From Mycobacterium lentiflavum (GTDB lineage: Bacteria > Actinomycetota > Actinomycetes > Mycobacteriales > Mycobacteriaceae), in assembly GCF_022374895.2 (NCBI RefSeq), contig NZ_CP092423.2:5208001-5272000 (forward strand): 64,000 nt of DNA. The letters run 5' to 3'. Below the pieces are notes generated by a model. That model was not told the DNA's origin and ran no database searches. It worked only from the letters and a program-made list of their open reading frames with translations. Position 1 is the first letter of the stretch. The number at the start of each line of letters is the position of its first letter. Shown here piece after piece: positions 1-7,446 of this stretch. The position numbers were made by a program, and so were the translations under genes.

Positions 1-1
1 G

Positions 2-457
2 CGCGGGGAGGGCGAGGGCCGGGGACCCGATGGCGACTACCGATTCGGGCAGCAGATCGTGGTCTCCCACGACGGCGGCGACTACCTGAATTGGGAAGCC
101 AGATCCTGGCGCCTGGACGCCGGGGGAAATTACCAGGAGCCCGGCCTGCGCGAGACCGGCTTCTGGCGGTTCGTCCTCGACCCCGACGATCCGAGCGAAT
201 CCCAGGCCATCGAGCTGTTGCTCGCCCACTCGTCCGGTTACGTCGAACTCTTCTATGGGCGACCGCGCAACCAGTCGTCGTGGGAGCTGGTGACCGATGC
301 CCTGGCCCGTAGCCGGTCGGGGGTTCTGGTCGGTGGCGCCAAGCGCCTCTACGGCATCGTCGAAGGCGGTGACCTCGCCTACGTGGAGGAGCGGGTGGAC
401 GCCGACGGCGGACTGGTCCCGCATCTGTCGGCCCGGCTGTCGCGATTCGTCGGCTAG
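2..457 (+). CDS. Nitrobindin-like (FABP-like, DUF1794/THAP4-type) protein, C-terminal part
   Basis: The frame is open from base 2 and stops at TAG 455-457, so the gene enters from outside the window and lacks its N-terminus. The visible ~151 residues match the beta-barrel family of M. tuberculosis Rv0813c: [19 protein letters not shown]-type strand near the cut, then R-ETGFWRF, a long VELFYGR strand and a C-terminal [11 protein letters not shown]. Family members bind ferric heme in a 10-strand barrel and can react with nitric oxide or peroxynitrite; the GxWxGxG motif expected at the N-terminus would lie off the left edge. Its neighbour in M. tuberculosis is the Rv0812 lyase gene; here two extra genes intervene. 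Confidence 0.85.
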   Translation, partial: RGEGEGRGPDGDYRFGQQIVVSHDGGDYLNWEARSWRLDAGGNYQEPGLRETGFWRFVLDPDDPSESQAIELLLAHSSGYVELFYGRPRNQSSWELVTDALARSRSGVLVGGAKRLYGIVEGGDLAYVEERVDADGGLVPHLSARLSRFVG

Positions 458-574
458 CGGCCCGCTGCTGTTGCCGGACTGGCTAATTCGCGCTCGCACC
501 AAATCATTGCCATCGCCCAATTTTTTGCGTGTACTGTTCGACGTCCGAGCAGCCGCGCGAAGGGAGATCGGCGG

Positions 575-2947
575 ATGCGTCCCACGAGGGCACCCTCGCC
601 CATCTTGCGCTGGGCGGTAACCGCGGTCGGCCTGCTGATGATCGCCTACCTGGCCGTGCTGGACGTGCGCCCCTCCATCGACGACTCTTTTCCAGCCTGG
701 GTGGGGTGGTTCGGTCGGCCGGGATCGATGCCGACGCTCGCCGTCGTTGTCGTCGTGCTCATTTGGGCTTCCGTGCTGAATTTCCGCTCGGGTAGCCACC
801 GGGTGGTGGGTGTTTCGTTCACCCTGATCGCAGCTCTGGTCCCGATGACGGCGATTCTCGGGCTGACGTCCTATTGGGGATGTCACGATGCCAACCATCC
901 CGCCTTGTTCACACCCCTGATGGCGACGGCCAGTCTGGTCAAGGGCGGCACCGGGGACTTCTCGGTCAGTGGCAAAACCTGCCCGAGCCCCACGCCAGTC
1001 GGCCTGGAACTGGCCCGGATCGCCGCGCTGTCGGCGATTTTCACCGGGTTGGGCGGTGCCGTGGTCGGGGTCTTCCGATCCCAGGTGGACCGAATGCGCG
1101 CCAACTGGGCCGAATCCGTCACGGCGGTCGTCGGTATCGACAGTGATACCCAGTCGATGCTCAGCGCCGTCGCGCGCACCTTGGACCGACGCAGCACCCT
1201 GGTCGTCATCACGGGCGCCAGCGACGACCGTGTTCAGGGGGCCCGCCGCCAAGGCGCCCGGGTGGTGCTGGTGGACTTCAACAACCCGTCGACACTGGTG
1301 TCACTTCGGTTGTGGCGCCGCCTTTCTCGGCTCTACCTAATGGCACCGGACCCGGCGCTCAACCTGTCGTGGCTGGATCTGATCAGCCGCCGGCTCTCCG
1401 AAATCGCGCACAAGCAGCGGTTGCCGCTGATCGTGCGCATGGACGATCCCTGGCTGGCCCAGGCGTGGCGCGCCCAGCAGTTCGGCGGATCGGACACCCG
1501 ATGGGCGGCCGACGTGGTCGGCAAATACGAGGTGACCGCGGGCCGGTTACTCAACAGCATCATGGCGACGGGGCGTACCAAGCATGTATTCGTCTGCGGC
1601 ACTTCACAATTGACACTGGCACTGTGCGCGGACCTGACTCAACGCGCGCTGGAGCGCGACTTCTACACGCCGCCCGGCGCGGTCGCGTTGCCCGCGCTGA
1701 CCCTCGTCGAAAGAGACGCCGAAGATTACCTGCGCGATCACGAGTTCCACCGCCAGCAAGCCGGATTCGCCTCGGAGGGCCCGACGATCGACGCGGTGGC
1801 CGAGGCTCCGACGGTACCGACCATGCTGAAGCTGATCGACGAAGTCGACCCTGCCACCAGCGCGGTCATCTTCGTCGACGTGCATGCCGGGACAACTGCG
1901 GCCAGGCTGGCCGCCCGCTTCCCCGACATGCCCATCTACGCCTCTGACCTGAACACCAGCATCACCGATGACTCGATCCAGGTCGTCGGCCGACTGCAGT
2001 CCTACTCGCTGGTGCTCGACACCCAAGAGGGCCAGGTTCAGGACGCGTGGGAGCGCGCAGCCCGGCTCATCCACGAGCGCTATGTCGCCACGATCGACCC
2101 GAGCTGGACGCGGGGGCCCGCATCGGTGCCGTGGGCCGAGCTCAACGAGTTCTACCGCGGGTCCAACCGGCGCCAGGTCCGCAACGCGTTATGGATGGTC
2201 GAACAGATCGCGGGGCATACCTGGAACACCTGGGGCAGCCCGCCACAGCAGCTGTCGGGCAGCGAGATGGCAGAGCTGACGCCACTGGAACAGCTTGCGC
2301 TGATGGGCTTCGACCACGACTCCGCGCTGCAGATGGCCCAGGCAGAGCACGAGGACTGGTGCCGCTACTACCGGCGCAACGGCTGGAAGTACGGCTCCCC
2401 ACGCGACGACTCACGCAAGATCCACAACAAGCTCGTCGACTGGTCCGTGGTGGAAAGCGACCCGGAACTGCTCAACGCCGCGGTGCGCAGTCTGGCGGGC
2501 ACGCTGTGGAGCCTGCGACAGCTGGGCTTCCGGTCGCGTCCGCTGTGGCAGTCCTTCACCCGGGTCGGGACGGTCGCGGCCGAACAACGAAGCGCGCCTT
2601 GGACTTGGACGTCGGACTCCGGACACACCATGCGCGCCGATGCGGGCGACTGGGCGATCTCCGAGGACGGCAAGGTCTGGTCGGTACGCGACGACATCTT
2701 CCGGGACACCTACGAGCCCGCGGGTGACGGGCAGTGGCAACGCACCGGGCGGGTACAAGCCCGCCCGGCGTATCCGGGCGAGACGATCGAGACGCTGGAG
2801 GGCCCTACAAATGCCGCCGAAGGCGACTGGGTCGTGCGCGGAGCCAACGGTGAACAATGGCCGGTTCCCGGTGACGAGTTCACCCGGCGCTACGCCGAAT
2901 ACCGGCCGCCCGAAGAAGCCGCTGCCCCAGACGTCGGCAAGGGCTAA
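575..2947 (+). CDS. Membrane protein with RCK/TrkA-like Rossmann domains, RyR domain and C-terminal repeats
   Basis: A 790-residue protein with AAGGGAGA at 560-567 ahead of the ATG. Four hydrophobic segments lie at about residues 10-30, 48-68, 74-98 and 140-165. Two Rossmann-like RCK/TrkA-N regions follow, starting near 207 (TLVVITGASDD) and 335 (KHVFVCGTS). A ryanodine-receptor-type RyR domain lies at about 570-625, with the signature EDWCRYYRRNGWKYG then RDDSRKIHNKLVDW. The C-terminus has two ~35-residue repeats (about 686-718 and 745-776) with the shared pattern GDW-W-V-F-Y. In the family, RyR domains are ligand-binding modules and RCK domains gate K+ channels; no K+ filter TVGYG is seen here, so channel function is unproven. 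A TIR gene follows 153 bp downstream on the same strand, which suggests a functional pair. Confidence 0.85.
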   Translation: MRPTRAPSPILRWAVTAVGLLMIAYLAVLDVRPSIDDSFPAWVGWFGRPGSMPTLAVVVVVLIWASVLNFRSGSHRVVGVSFTLIAALVPMTAILGLTSYWGCHDANHPALFTPLMATASLVKGGTGDFSVSGKTCPSPTPVGLELARIAALSAIFTGLGGAVVGVFRSQVDRMRANWAESVTAVVGIDSDTQSMLSAVARTLDRRSTLVVITGASDDRVQGARRQGARVVLVDFNNPSTLVSLRLWRRLSRLYLMAPDPALNLSWLDLISRRLSEIAHKQRLPLIVRMDDPWLAQAWRAQQFGGSDTRWAADVVGKYEVTAGRLLNSIMATGRTKHVFVCGTSQLTLALCADLTQRALERDFYTPPGAVALPALTLVERDAEDYLRDHEFHRQQAGFASEGPTIDAVAEAPTVPTMLKLIDEVDPATSAVIFVDVHAGTTAARLAARFPDMPIYASDLNTSITDDSIQVVGRLQSYSLVLDTQEGQVQDAWERAARLIHERYVATIDPSWTRGPASVPWAELNEFYRGSNRRQVRNALWMVEQIAGHTWNTWGSPPQQLSGSEMAELTPLEQLALMGFDHDSALQMAQAEHEDWCRYYRRNGWKYGSPRDDSRKIHNKLVDWSVVESDPELLNAAVRSLAGTLWSLRQLGFRSRPLWQSFTRVGTVAAEQRSAPWTWTSDSGHTMRADAGDWAISEDGKVWSVRDDIFRDTYEPAGDGQWQRTGRVQARPAYPGETIETLEGPTNAAEGDWVVRGANGEQWPVPGDEFTRRYAEYRPPEEAAAPDVGKG

Positions 2948-3100
2948 CCGGTCGCCCGTTGCCGAGGCCAAAATTGCGCTGAAAATTTGCGCATCCTGTA
3001 GCGGCCCAACACTGATACGGTATCGGCGCATGTGCGTACGGGTCGCGCAGGCAGGCTTTCGCTCCCGTTGGTTCGCTCCGCTTCACCCTAGGAGACTGCG

Positions 3101-4603
3101 ATGGCGCTGTTTATCAGCTACTCGAGCCAAGATCGGTCGACGGTCGACTCCCTGACCACCGCCCTTCGGCGCGGGCAGAACCAGGTGTGGTTCGACCAAG
3201 AGCTCGGCGGCGGCGACTCGTGGTGGGCCAAGATCCTCGAGCAGATCCGCGAGTGTGAAGTGTTCATCGTCGCGTTGTCGAGCAACTGGCTGCAATCCAA
3301 GCCGAGCCAGGCGGAGCTACGCTACGCCCAGGCCCTGGGTCGCCCGATCCTTCCGGTGCGCATCGGTGAAGTCGACAGCATGCGCGTGAATCCCCTTGCC
3401 GCATTGCAGATCATCGACTACCGCGAACCGACGGTGGACGCCGGCATCCAGTTGGTCACCGCCGTGCACGCGCTTCGCAGCAAGCCCGTGCCGTTGCCCG
3501 ACCCGCTGCCCCCCGAGCCCCCGGTGCCGTTCGGCTACATCACCCGGCTGGGGAACACCCTGGCCGAAAAGGAGCTGAGCCCGCAGCAGCAGCTGCAGCT
3601 GTTGGTCGAGCTACGGTCCGGGTTCGACGAGGACGGCGACGACCCCAGTGCCCGCGGCGACATCGCGCAGCTGCTGCGCATGCTGCGCCTGCGACACGAC
3701 GTCACGTACCGCACCCGAAGCGAAATCGACAACGTGCTGGCCGAAATCGAGGCCAAGGACGGTTCGCCCGGGGGCGCCGCCAAGGACGCGGCTCCCGCGG
3801 CTCCGACCGCGGCCGCGCCGACCGGCGCGAACGCGGTCACCGTCCCGACCGCGGTGAGCGGCGGCGCGGCCGGCGGCGGGTCGAACAAACGGCTGCTGAT
3901 CATCGGCGGCGCCGCAGTCGCGGTCATCGCCGCGATCGCGATCGTCGTGGTGATGACCACGCAGAGCGGCAAGACGAAACCGGCTCCGAAGGCATCGAAC
4001 TCGAACTCGGCACCGACGGTGGCGAATTCGGGTCCGTCCGCGCAGCTGGACTCGTATCTGCTGGGACCCGCCGATGTCGGCGCAATCGTGAACGATCCGA
4101 ACCTCGTGGTCTCCGAAAAAGCGGCGCAGCTGCGCAACTTGAGGGCGACGCTGTCAATCCCGGATTGCAAGGGCGCCTACGAGCCCATCGAAGAAACGGC
4201 CTACAAGGGCGCCGACGGCTACGTCGCGGTGAGCGGCCAAGCCGTGCACACCGGTGGCGAAAATCCGGCGCACCGCCTCTATGAGGCGGTAGCGAAATTC
4301 GCGTCGCCCGACGCGGCCGCGGCGTTCGTGCGGACAACCGCGGACAAGTGGAAAGCCTGCGCCGGACAATCGGTCACCGTCGACTTCAACGGAAAATCCG
4401 CGGCGTGGAAGTTCGGGGAAGTCACCGGAACGGTGCCGAGGATCTATCAGGAGCGCACCGAGGCGGATGGCACCCGCGTCTGCCACCACGCCCTGCACGC
4501 GGCGTCCAGCGTGGTCGTCGACTTGTTGCTGTGCGGCCCCGACGCCGAGACCGGCCAAGCGGGCAAACTCGCCGGGCAGATCGCAGCGCGGGTGAGCCAG
4601 TAG
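3101..4603 (+). CDS. Membrane-anchored TIR-domain protein with PknH-like extracellular sensor
   Basis: A 500-residue protein with AGGAG at 3090-3094 before the ATG. Order of parts: TIR domain (1 to about 130) opening FISYSSQD, with WLQSKPSQAELRY where E72 sits at the usual TIR catalytic glutamate; a helical segment (about 175-230); a low-complexity Ala/Pro/Gly linker; one membrane segment at about 262-287; then an extracellular domain (about 315-500). The last has four cysteines (C356, C420, C461, C478) and the WKACAGQ motif and terminal AGQIAAR helix of the PknH sensor domain. TIR domains with this glutamate commonly hydrolyse or cyclise NAD. The predicted topology, TIR inside and sensor outside, is receptor-like. 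The neighbouring RyR protein is a candidate receiver. No kinase domain is present. Confidence 0.88.
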   Translation: MALFISYSSQDRSTVDSLTTALRRGQNQVWFDQELGGGDSWWAKILEQIRECEVFIVALSSNWLQSKPSQAELRYAQALGRPILPVRIGEVDSMRVNPLAALQIIDYREPTVDAGIQLVTAVHALRSKPVPLPDPLPPEPPVPFGYITRLGNTLAEKELSPQQQLQLLVELRSGFDEDGDDPSARGDIAQLLRMLRLRHDVTYRTRSEIDNVLAEIEAKDGSPGGAAKDAAPAAPTAAAPTGANAVTVPTAVSGGAAGGGSNKRLLIIGGAAVAVIAAIAIVVVMTTQSGKTKPAPKASNSNSAPTVANSGPSAQLDSYLLGPADVGAIVNDPNLVVSEKAAQLRNLRATLSIPDCKGAYEPIEETAYKGADGYVAVSGQAVHTGGENPAHRLYEAVAKFASPDAAAAFVRTTADKWKACAGQSVTVDFNGKSAAWKFGEVTGTVPRIYQERTEADGTRVCHHALHAASSVVVDLLLCGPDAETGQAGKLAGQIAARVSQ

Positions 4604-4620
4604 CGGCCCAAGACATGGAA

Positions 4621-4746
4621 CGGCCCCCGAGCCATGCTCCCGGTTGGACAGACCAGGAAGCTCGGGGGCCGGGTGGCTACGTGGAATTCGCCAGCGCGCG
4701 TACATCGCTAGCTCTTCGGAAGCCATGTAGCTAGCGCGTAGCCACC
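4621..4746. terminator. Two structured inverted repeats between convergent genes
   Basis: First repeat: CGGCCCCCGAGC at 4621-4632 pairs perfectly with GCTCGGGGGCCG at 4660-4671. Second: GGTGGCTACG at 4672-4681 pairs with CGTAGCCACC at 4737-4746, enclosing an inner CGCTAGCT (4706-4713) / AGCTAGCG (4729-4736) stem. There is no T tract. The position between the TIR gene and the convergent lyase gene fits a bidirectional terminator; the second structure is more elaborate than termination requires. Confidence 0.55.
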
Positions 4747-4845
4747 TCACATGTCCATGAAGCTATCAATTTCGCGGACCACCTCCTTCCTTGTGTACGG
4801 CCGACCGTACCCGCCACTGCGCGAGCCGACAACACAATTCAGCGC

Positions 4846-5736
4846 TCAGCGATCACAGACGATCGCCGCGTCGACCAGCTGGGCGAAGTCCTCCGTCATC
4901 GGCGATCGACCCAGCGGACGACCGTCGAGCGTGTGCACGCGAGCGGCCAGGGTCATGCTGGATACCAACCAGATCCCTTGGGCGGCATGCAAATCCGCGA
5001 CTCGAAGCGCCCGATAGTCGCAATCGTAGCCTTTACTGCGCGCCACCTCGAACAGCGCCTGCTGCGTGGTGCCGCGCAAAATCGGATACCAGGGCGGCGG
5101 CGTCAGCAGGCACGGATTGCTGTCCGGGCCCGAATCGGAATCGGTGGCGATCACCACCGTCGAACGCGGGCCCTCCAGGATGTAGCCGTCGGAGCTGACG
5201 AAAATCACGTCGCCGGCGCCCCGCTGGGCGGCGTGGCGCAGGGCGGCCATATTCACCGCGTACGACAGGGTTTTCGCACCAGCCAACAACCAGGGCATCT
5301 CGCCGACACCGGTCGCGGGTACTCCCCGGTCCAGCGTGATCGCCGCCACCCCATTGTGGCGAACCACGGCAACCCTTTCCGGGACCGCGCTGACCATCAC
5401 GTACGCAGTGGGCCCCGAACCACTCTCGCGACCCCGGCTGTAGATCAACCGCAACGCGGCTTCGGCAGCCGAGCCGGCCACCCACTCCCGGGTGGCGATG
5501 TCGATCGCGCGCCGCCACTTCGGCAAGTCCGGCTGGGGCAGGTCCATGAATTTGGCCGATTGGGTCAGGCGCTGCAGATGCGGCCCAACCAGGCAGGCGC
5601 CGCCGTCGCGGACCAAGAGGGTCTCGAAGGCACCGTCACCGCGGACGGCCGCGAGATCGTCGGCGTACAGGATCGGGGTGCCGGGCGGATGTATCTCGCC
5701 GTCGAGGGTGACTATCACACCCGTCTGGGCTGCCAT
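4846..5736 (-). CDS. Aminodeoxychorismate lyase / branched-chain aminotransferase-family PLP enzyme
   Basis: A 296-residue fold-type IV PLP enzyme, the counterpart of M. tuberculosis Rv0812. The start at the ATG 5734-5736 gives MAAQTGVIVTLDGEIHPPG; the open frame runs further upstream, but that part is Arg-rich and unlike the family. Motifs: RGDGAFETLLVRDG near the N-terminus, the PLP-binding Lys155 in AGAKTLSY, and the cofactor-side ILEGPRSTV loop. Family reactions are 4-amino-4-deoxychorismate to p-aminobenzoate plus pyruvate (folate synthesis), or transamination of branched-chain or D-amino acids; the sequence alone does not settle which. Divergent from the YgfZ gene, which also uses folate, supporting the lyase reading. 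Confidence 0.85.
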   Translation of the reverse strand: MAAQTGVIVTLDGEIHPPGTPILYADDLAAVRGDGAFETLLVRDGGACLVGPHLQRLTQSAKFMDLPQPDLPKWRRAIDIATREWVAGSAAEAALRLIYSRGRESGSGPTAYVMVSAVPERVAVVRHNGVAAITLDRGVPATGVGEMPWLLAGAKTLSYAVNMAALRHAAQRGAGDVIFVSSDGYILEGPRSTVVIATDSDSGPDSNPCLLTPPPWYPILRGTTQQALFEVARSKGYDCDYRALRVADLHAAQGIWLVSSMTLAARVHTLDGRPLGRSPMTEDFAQLVDAAIVCDR

Positions 5737-5788
5737 GCCGACTGAGCCTAGCCGCCGGCGTGAACCGGGGGCAGCACACCGTCGTCGC

Positions 5789-5844
5789 CGAATGTGCGGC
5801 CAGCCGCACGCTCGTCGCCGAATACGCGGCTGGCCGCACATTCG
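5789..5844. repeat. Perfect 19-bp inverted repeat in a divergent promoter region
   Basis: CGAATGTGCGGCCAGCCGC (5789-5807) is repeated in perfect inverted form at 5826-5844 with an 18-nt spacer. Each arm also belongs to a degenerate direct repeat beginning TCGTCGCCGAAT. It lies between the divergent lyase and YgfZ starts, so it could be an operator, a cruciform or a dispersed palindromic repeat. Confidence 0.7.
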
Positions 5845-5945
5845 CGGTCGCGGGCTTGGAGCCGGGTGCGCCCAGATCCGTAGAGTTGACGTGTGACCCG
5901 CGCCGGCGACGATGCAGCGCGCAGCGATGAAGAGGAGCGGCGCAC

Positions 5946-7040
5946 ATGACTGCAGTACCCGCCCCCGATTCCGGGCCCGACGCCGGCGCGATCTGGCACT
6001 ACGGCGACCCACTCAGCGAGCAGCGCGCGGCCGAGACCGATGCCGTGCTGGTGGACCGCTCGCATCGCGCGGTGCTCACCCTGACCGGCGCGGACCGGCA
6101 GAGCTGGCTGCACAACATCTCGACCCAGCACGTCAGCGAACTTGCCGACGGGGCCAGTACGCAGAACCTCAGCCTGGACGGGCAGGGCCGGGTCGAGGAC
6201 CACTGGCTGCAGACCGAGCTCGGCGGCGTCACCTACCTCGACACCGAACCGTGGCGCGGCGAACCGTTGCTGGGTTACCTGAGCAAGATGGTGTTCTGGT
6301 CGGACGTCACCCCGGCGGCGGCCGACATGGCGGTGTTGTCAGTGATCGGACCCCGGCTGTCGGACCGCGCGGTGCTGGACGTGCTCGGCCTGGACGCCCT
6401 GCCCGACGAGCTGGTCGCCATTCCGCTCGCCAGCGGTGGCTTTGTGCGGCGGATGCCCGCGTCGGGGGCCGGCCAGATCGAACTCGACCTGTTGGTGCCG
6501 CGCGCCGATTCGGCTGACTGGCAAAGCCGCTTCACACGGGCCGGCGTGCGTCCGGCCGGGGTGTGGGCCTATGAAGCCCATCGGGTCGCGGCGGTCCGCC
6601 CGCGCCTCGGCGTCGACACCGATGAACGCACGATTCCGCACGAGGTGCGCTGGATCGGTGGTCCCGGCGCGGGGGCGGTCCATCTGGACAAGGGCTGCTA
6701 TCGCGGGCAAGAAACCGTCGCCCGAGTCCACAACCTGGGCAAACCACCCCGGATGCTGGTGCTGTTGCACCTGGACGGCTCCGTGGACCGGCCGTCGACC
6801 GGCGACCCGGTGCTGGCGGGCGGGCGCGCGGTGGGACGACTGGGCACCGTCGTCGACCACGTGGATCTGGGCCCGATCGCGCTGGCGTTGGTCAAGCGCG
6901 GGATACCGGCCGACACCGAACTGACGACCGGTGCGGAGGGCTCGGTGGCGGCGGTTATCGACGCCGATTCGCTGCCACCGAGCGAACAGATCGGCGCGGG
7001 ACGGCTTGCCGTCGAGCGGTTGCGGGGCGGGACAAGATAA
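5946..7040 (+). CDS. ygfZ: YgfZ/GcvT-family folate-binding Fe-S cluster maintenance protein
   Basis: A 364-residue protein matching Rv0811c. The family signature K-G-C-Y-x-G-Q-E is at residues 249-256 (KGCYRGQE), and the N-terminal half has the GcvT-like fold with VLTLTGADRQSWLHNISTQ. YgfZ proteins bind tetrahydrofolate and help maintain some Fe-S enzymes; the cysteine of the motif is the conserved functional residue. A GAGGAG ribosome-binding site precedes the ATG. The divergent neighbour is a putative p-aminobenzoate-forming lyase, a plausible folate link. Confidence 0.92.
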   Translation: MTAVPAPDSGPDAGAIWHYGDPLSEQRAAETDAVLVDRSHRAVLTLTGADRQSWLHNISTQHVSELADGASTQNLSLDGQGRVEDHWLQTELGGVTYLDTEPWRGEPLLGYLSKMVFWSDVTPAAADMAVLSVIGPRLSDRAVLDVLGLDALPDELVAIPLASGGFVRRMPASGAGQIELDLLVPRADSADWQSRFTRAGVRPAGVWAYEAHRVAAVRPRLGVDTDERTIPHEVRWIGGPGAGAVHLDKGCYRGQETVARVHNLGKPPRMLVLLHLDGSVDRPSTGDPVLAGGRAVGRLGTVVDHVDLGPIALALVKRGIPADTELTTGAEGSVAAVIDADSLPPSEQIGAGRLAVERLRGGTR

Positions 7041-7174
7041 TGTCCGTTGAAGTCCAACACGGCGGGCAGGGGGCACCGACGCTCATCCGCGAGGCACGGT
7101 AAGCTGTTGGCAGGACAATAACGACACCAGAGATCGGAGCCGCCTACTTGTTAGGCCGCTCCGTTATTGCGCGA

Positions 7175-7186
7175 GGGGGTTCCCCC
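7175..7186 (+). promoter_or_regulatory. Self-complementary sequence at the DUF3073 ribosome-binding site
   Basis: GGGGGTTCCCCC ends directly before the ATG at 7187 and contains the purine-rich bases that would act as the ribosome-binding site. In RNA a short hairpin (realistically a 4-bp stem) could partly hide the site. Confidence 0.4.
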
Positions 7187-7366
7187 ATGGGCCGCGGCCG
7201 GGCTAAGGCAAAGCAGACCAAGGTTGCTCGAGAACTTAAATACAGCTCCCCGCAGACCGACTTCGATCGGCTTCAGCGCGAGCTGGCGGGGACCGGTGCG
7301 GACGAATCCGGCGACCTAGATGGCGCCGACGAATCTTGGGATCGCGAAGAAGACTGGCGCCGATAA
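7187..7366 (+). CDS. DUF3073 small basic/acidic protein
   Basis: A 59-residue protein beginning MGRGRAKAKQTKVARELKYS, the near-invariant N-terminus of DUF3073 (Rv0810c). The N-terminal half is strongly basic and the C-terminal half acidic and Trp-rich. The ATG at 7187 is preferred over in-frame upstream codons because the conserved MGRGRAK start is there. Function unknown; the family is universal in Actinobacteria next to purM. It is transcribed towards purM. Confidence 0.9.
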   Translation: MGRGRAKAKQTKVARELKYSSPQTDFDRLQRELAGTGADESGDLDGADESWDREEDWRR

Positions 7367-7376
7367 AGCTTGCCTC

Positions 7377-7401
7377 GTGCCGATGCCGCGTGCATCGGCA
7401 C
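7377..7401. terminator. Hairpin terminator between DUF3073 and purM
   Basis: GTGCCGATGC (7377-7386) and GCATCGGCAC (7392-7401) form a perfect 10-bp stem with a 5-nt loop, between convergent genes. A degenerate tandem repeat of GTTGTTCCC(A/G)G follows at about 7404-7436. Confidence 0.65.
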
Positions 7402-7446
7402 AGTGTTGTTCCCAGCTAGGCGTTGTTCCCGGTTAGCCGCGGGCGC

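Noticed and set aside
575-2947. Reading the RyR protein as a K+ channel
   Set aside because: RCK domains are present, but no TVGYG-type selectivity filter was found in the membrane segments.
2411-3031. Long minus-strand frame opposite the RyR protein gene
   Set aside because: Shadow of the plus-strand gene; composition is Arg/Pro rich and no family features are seen.
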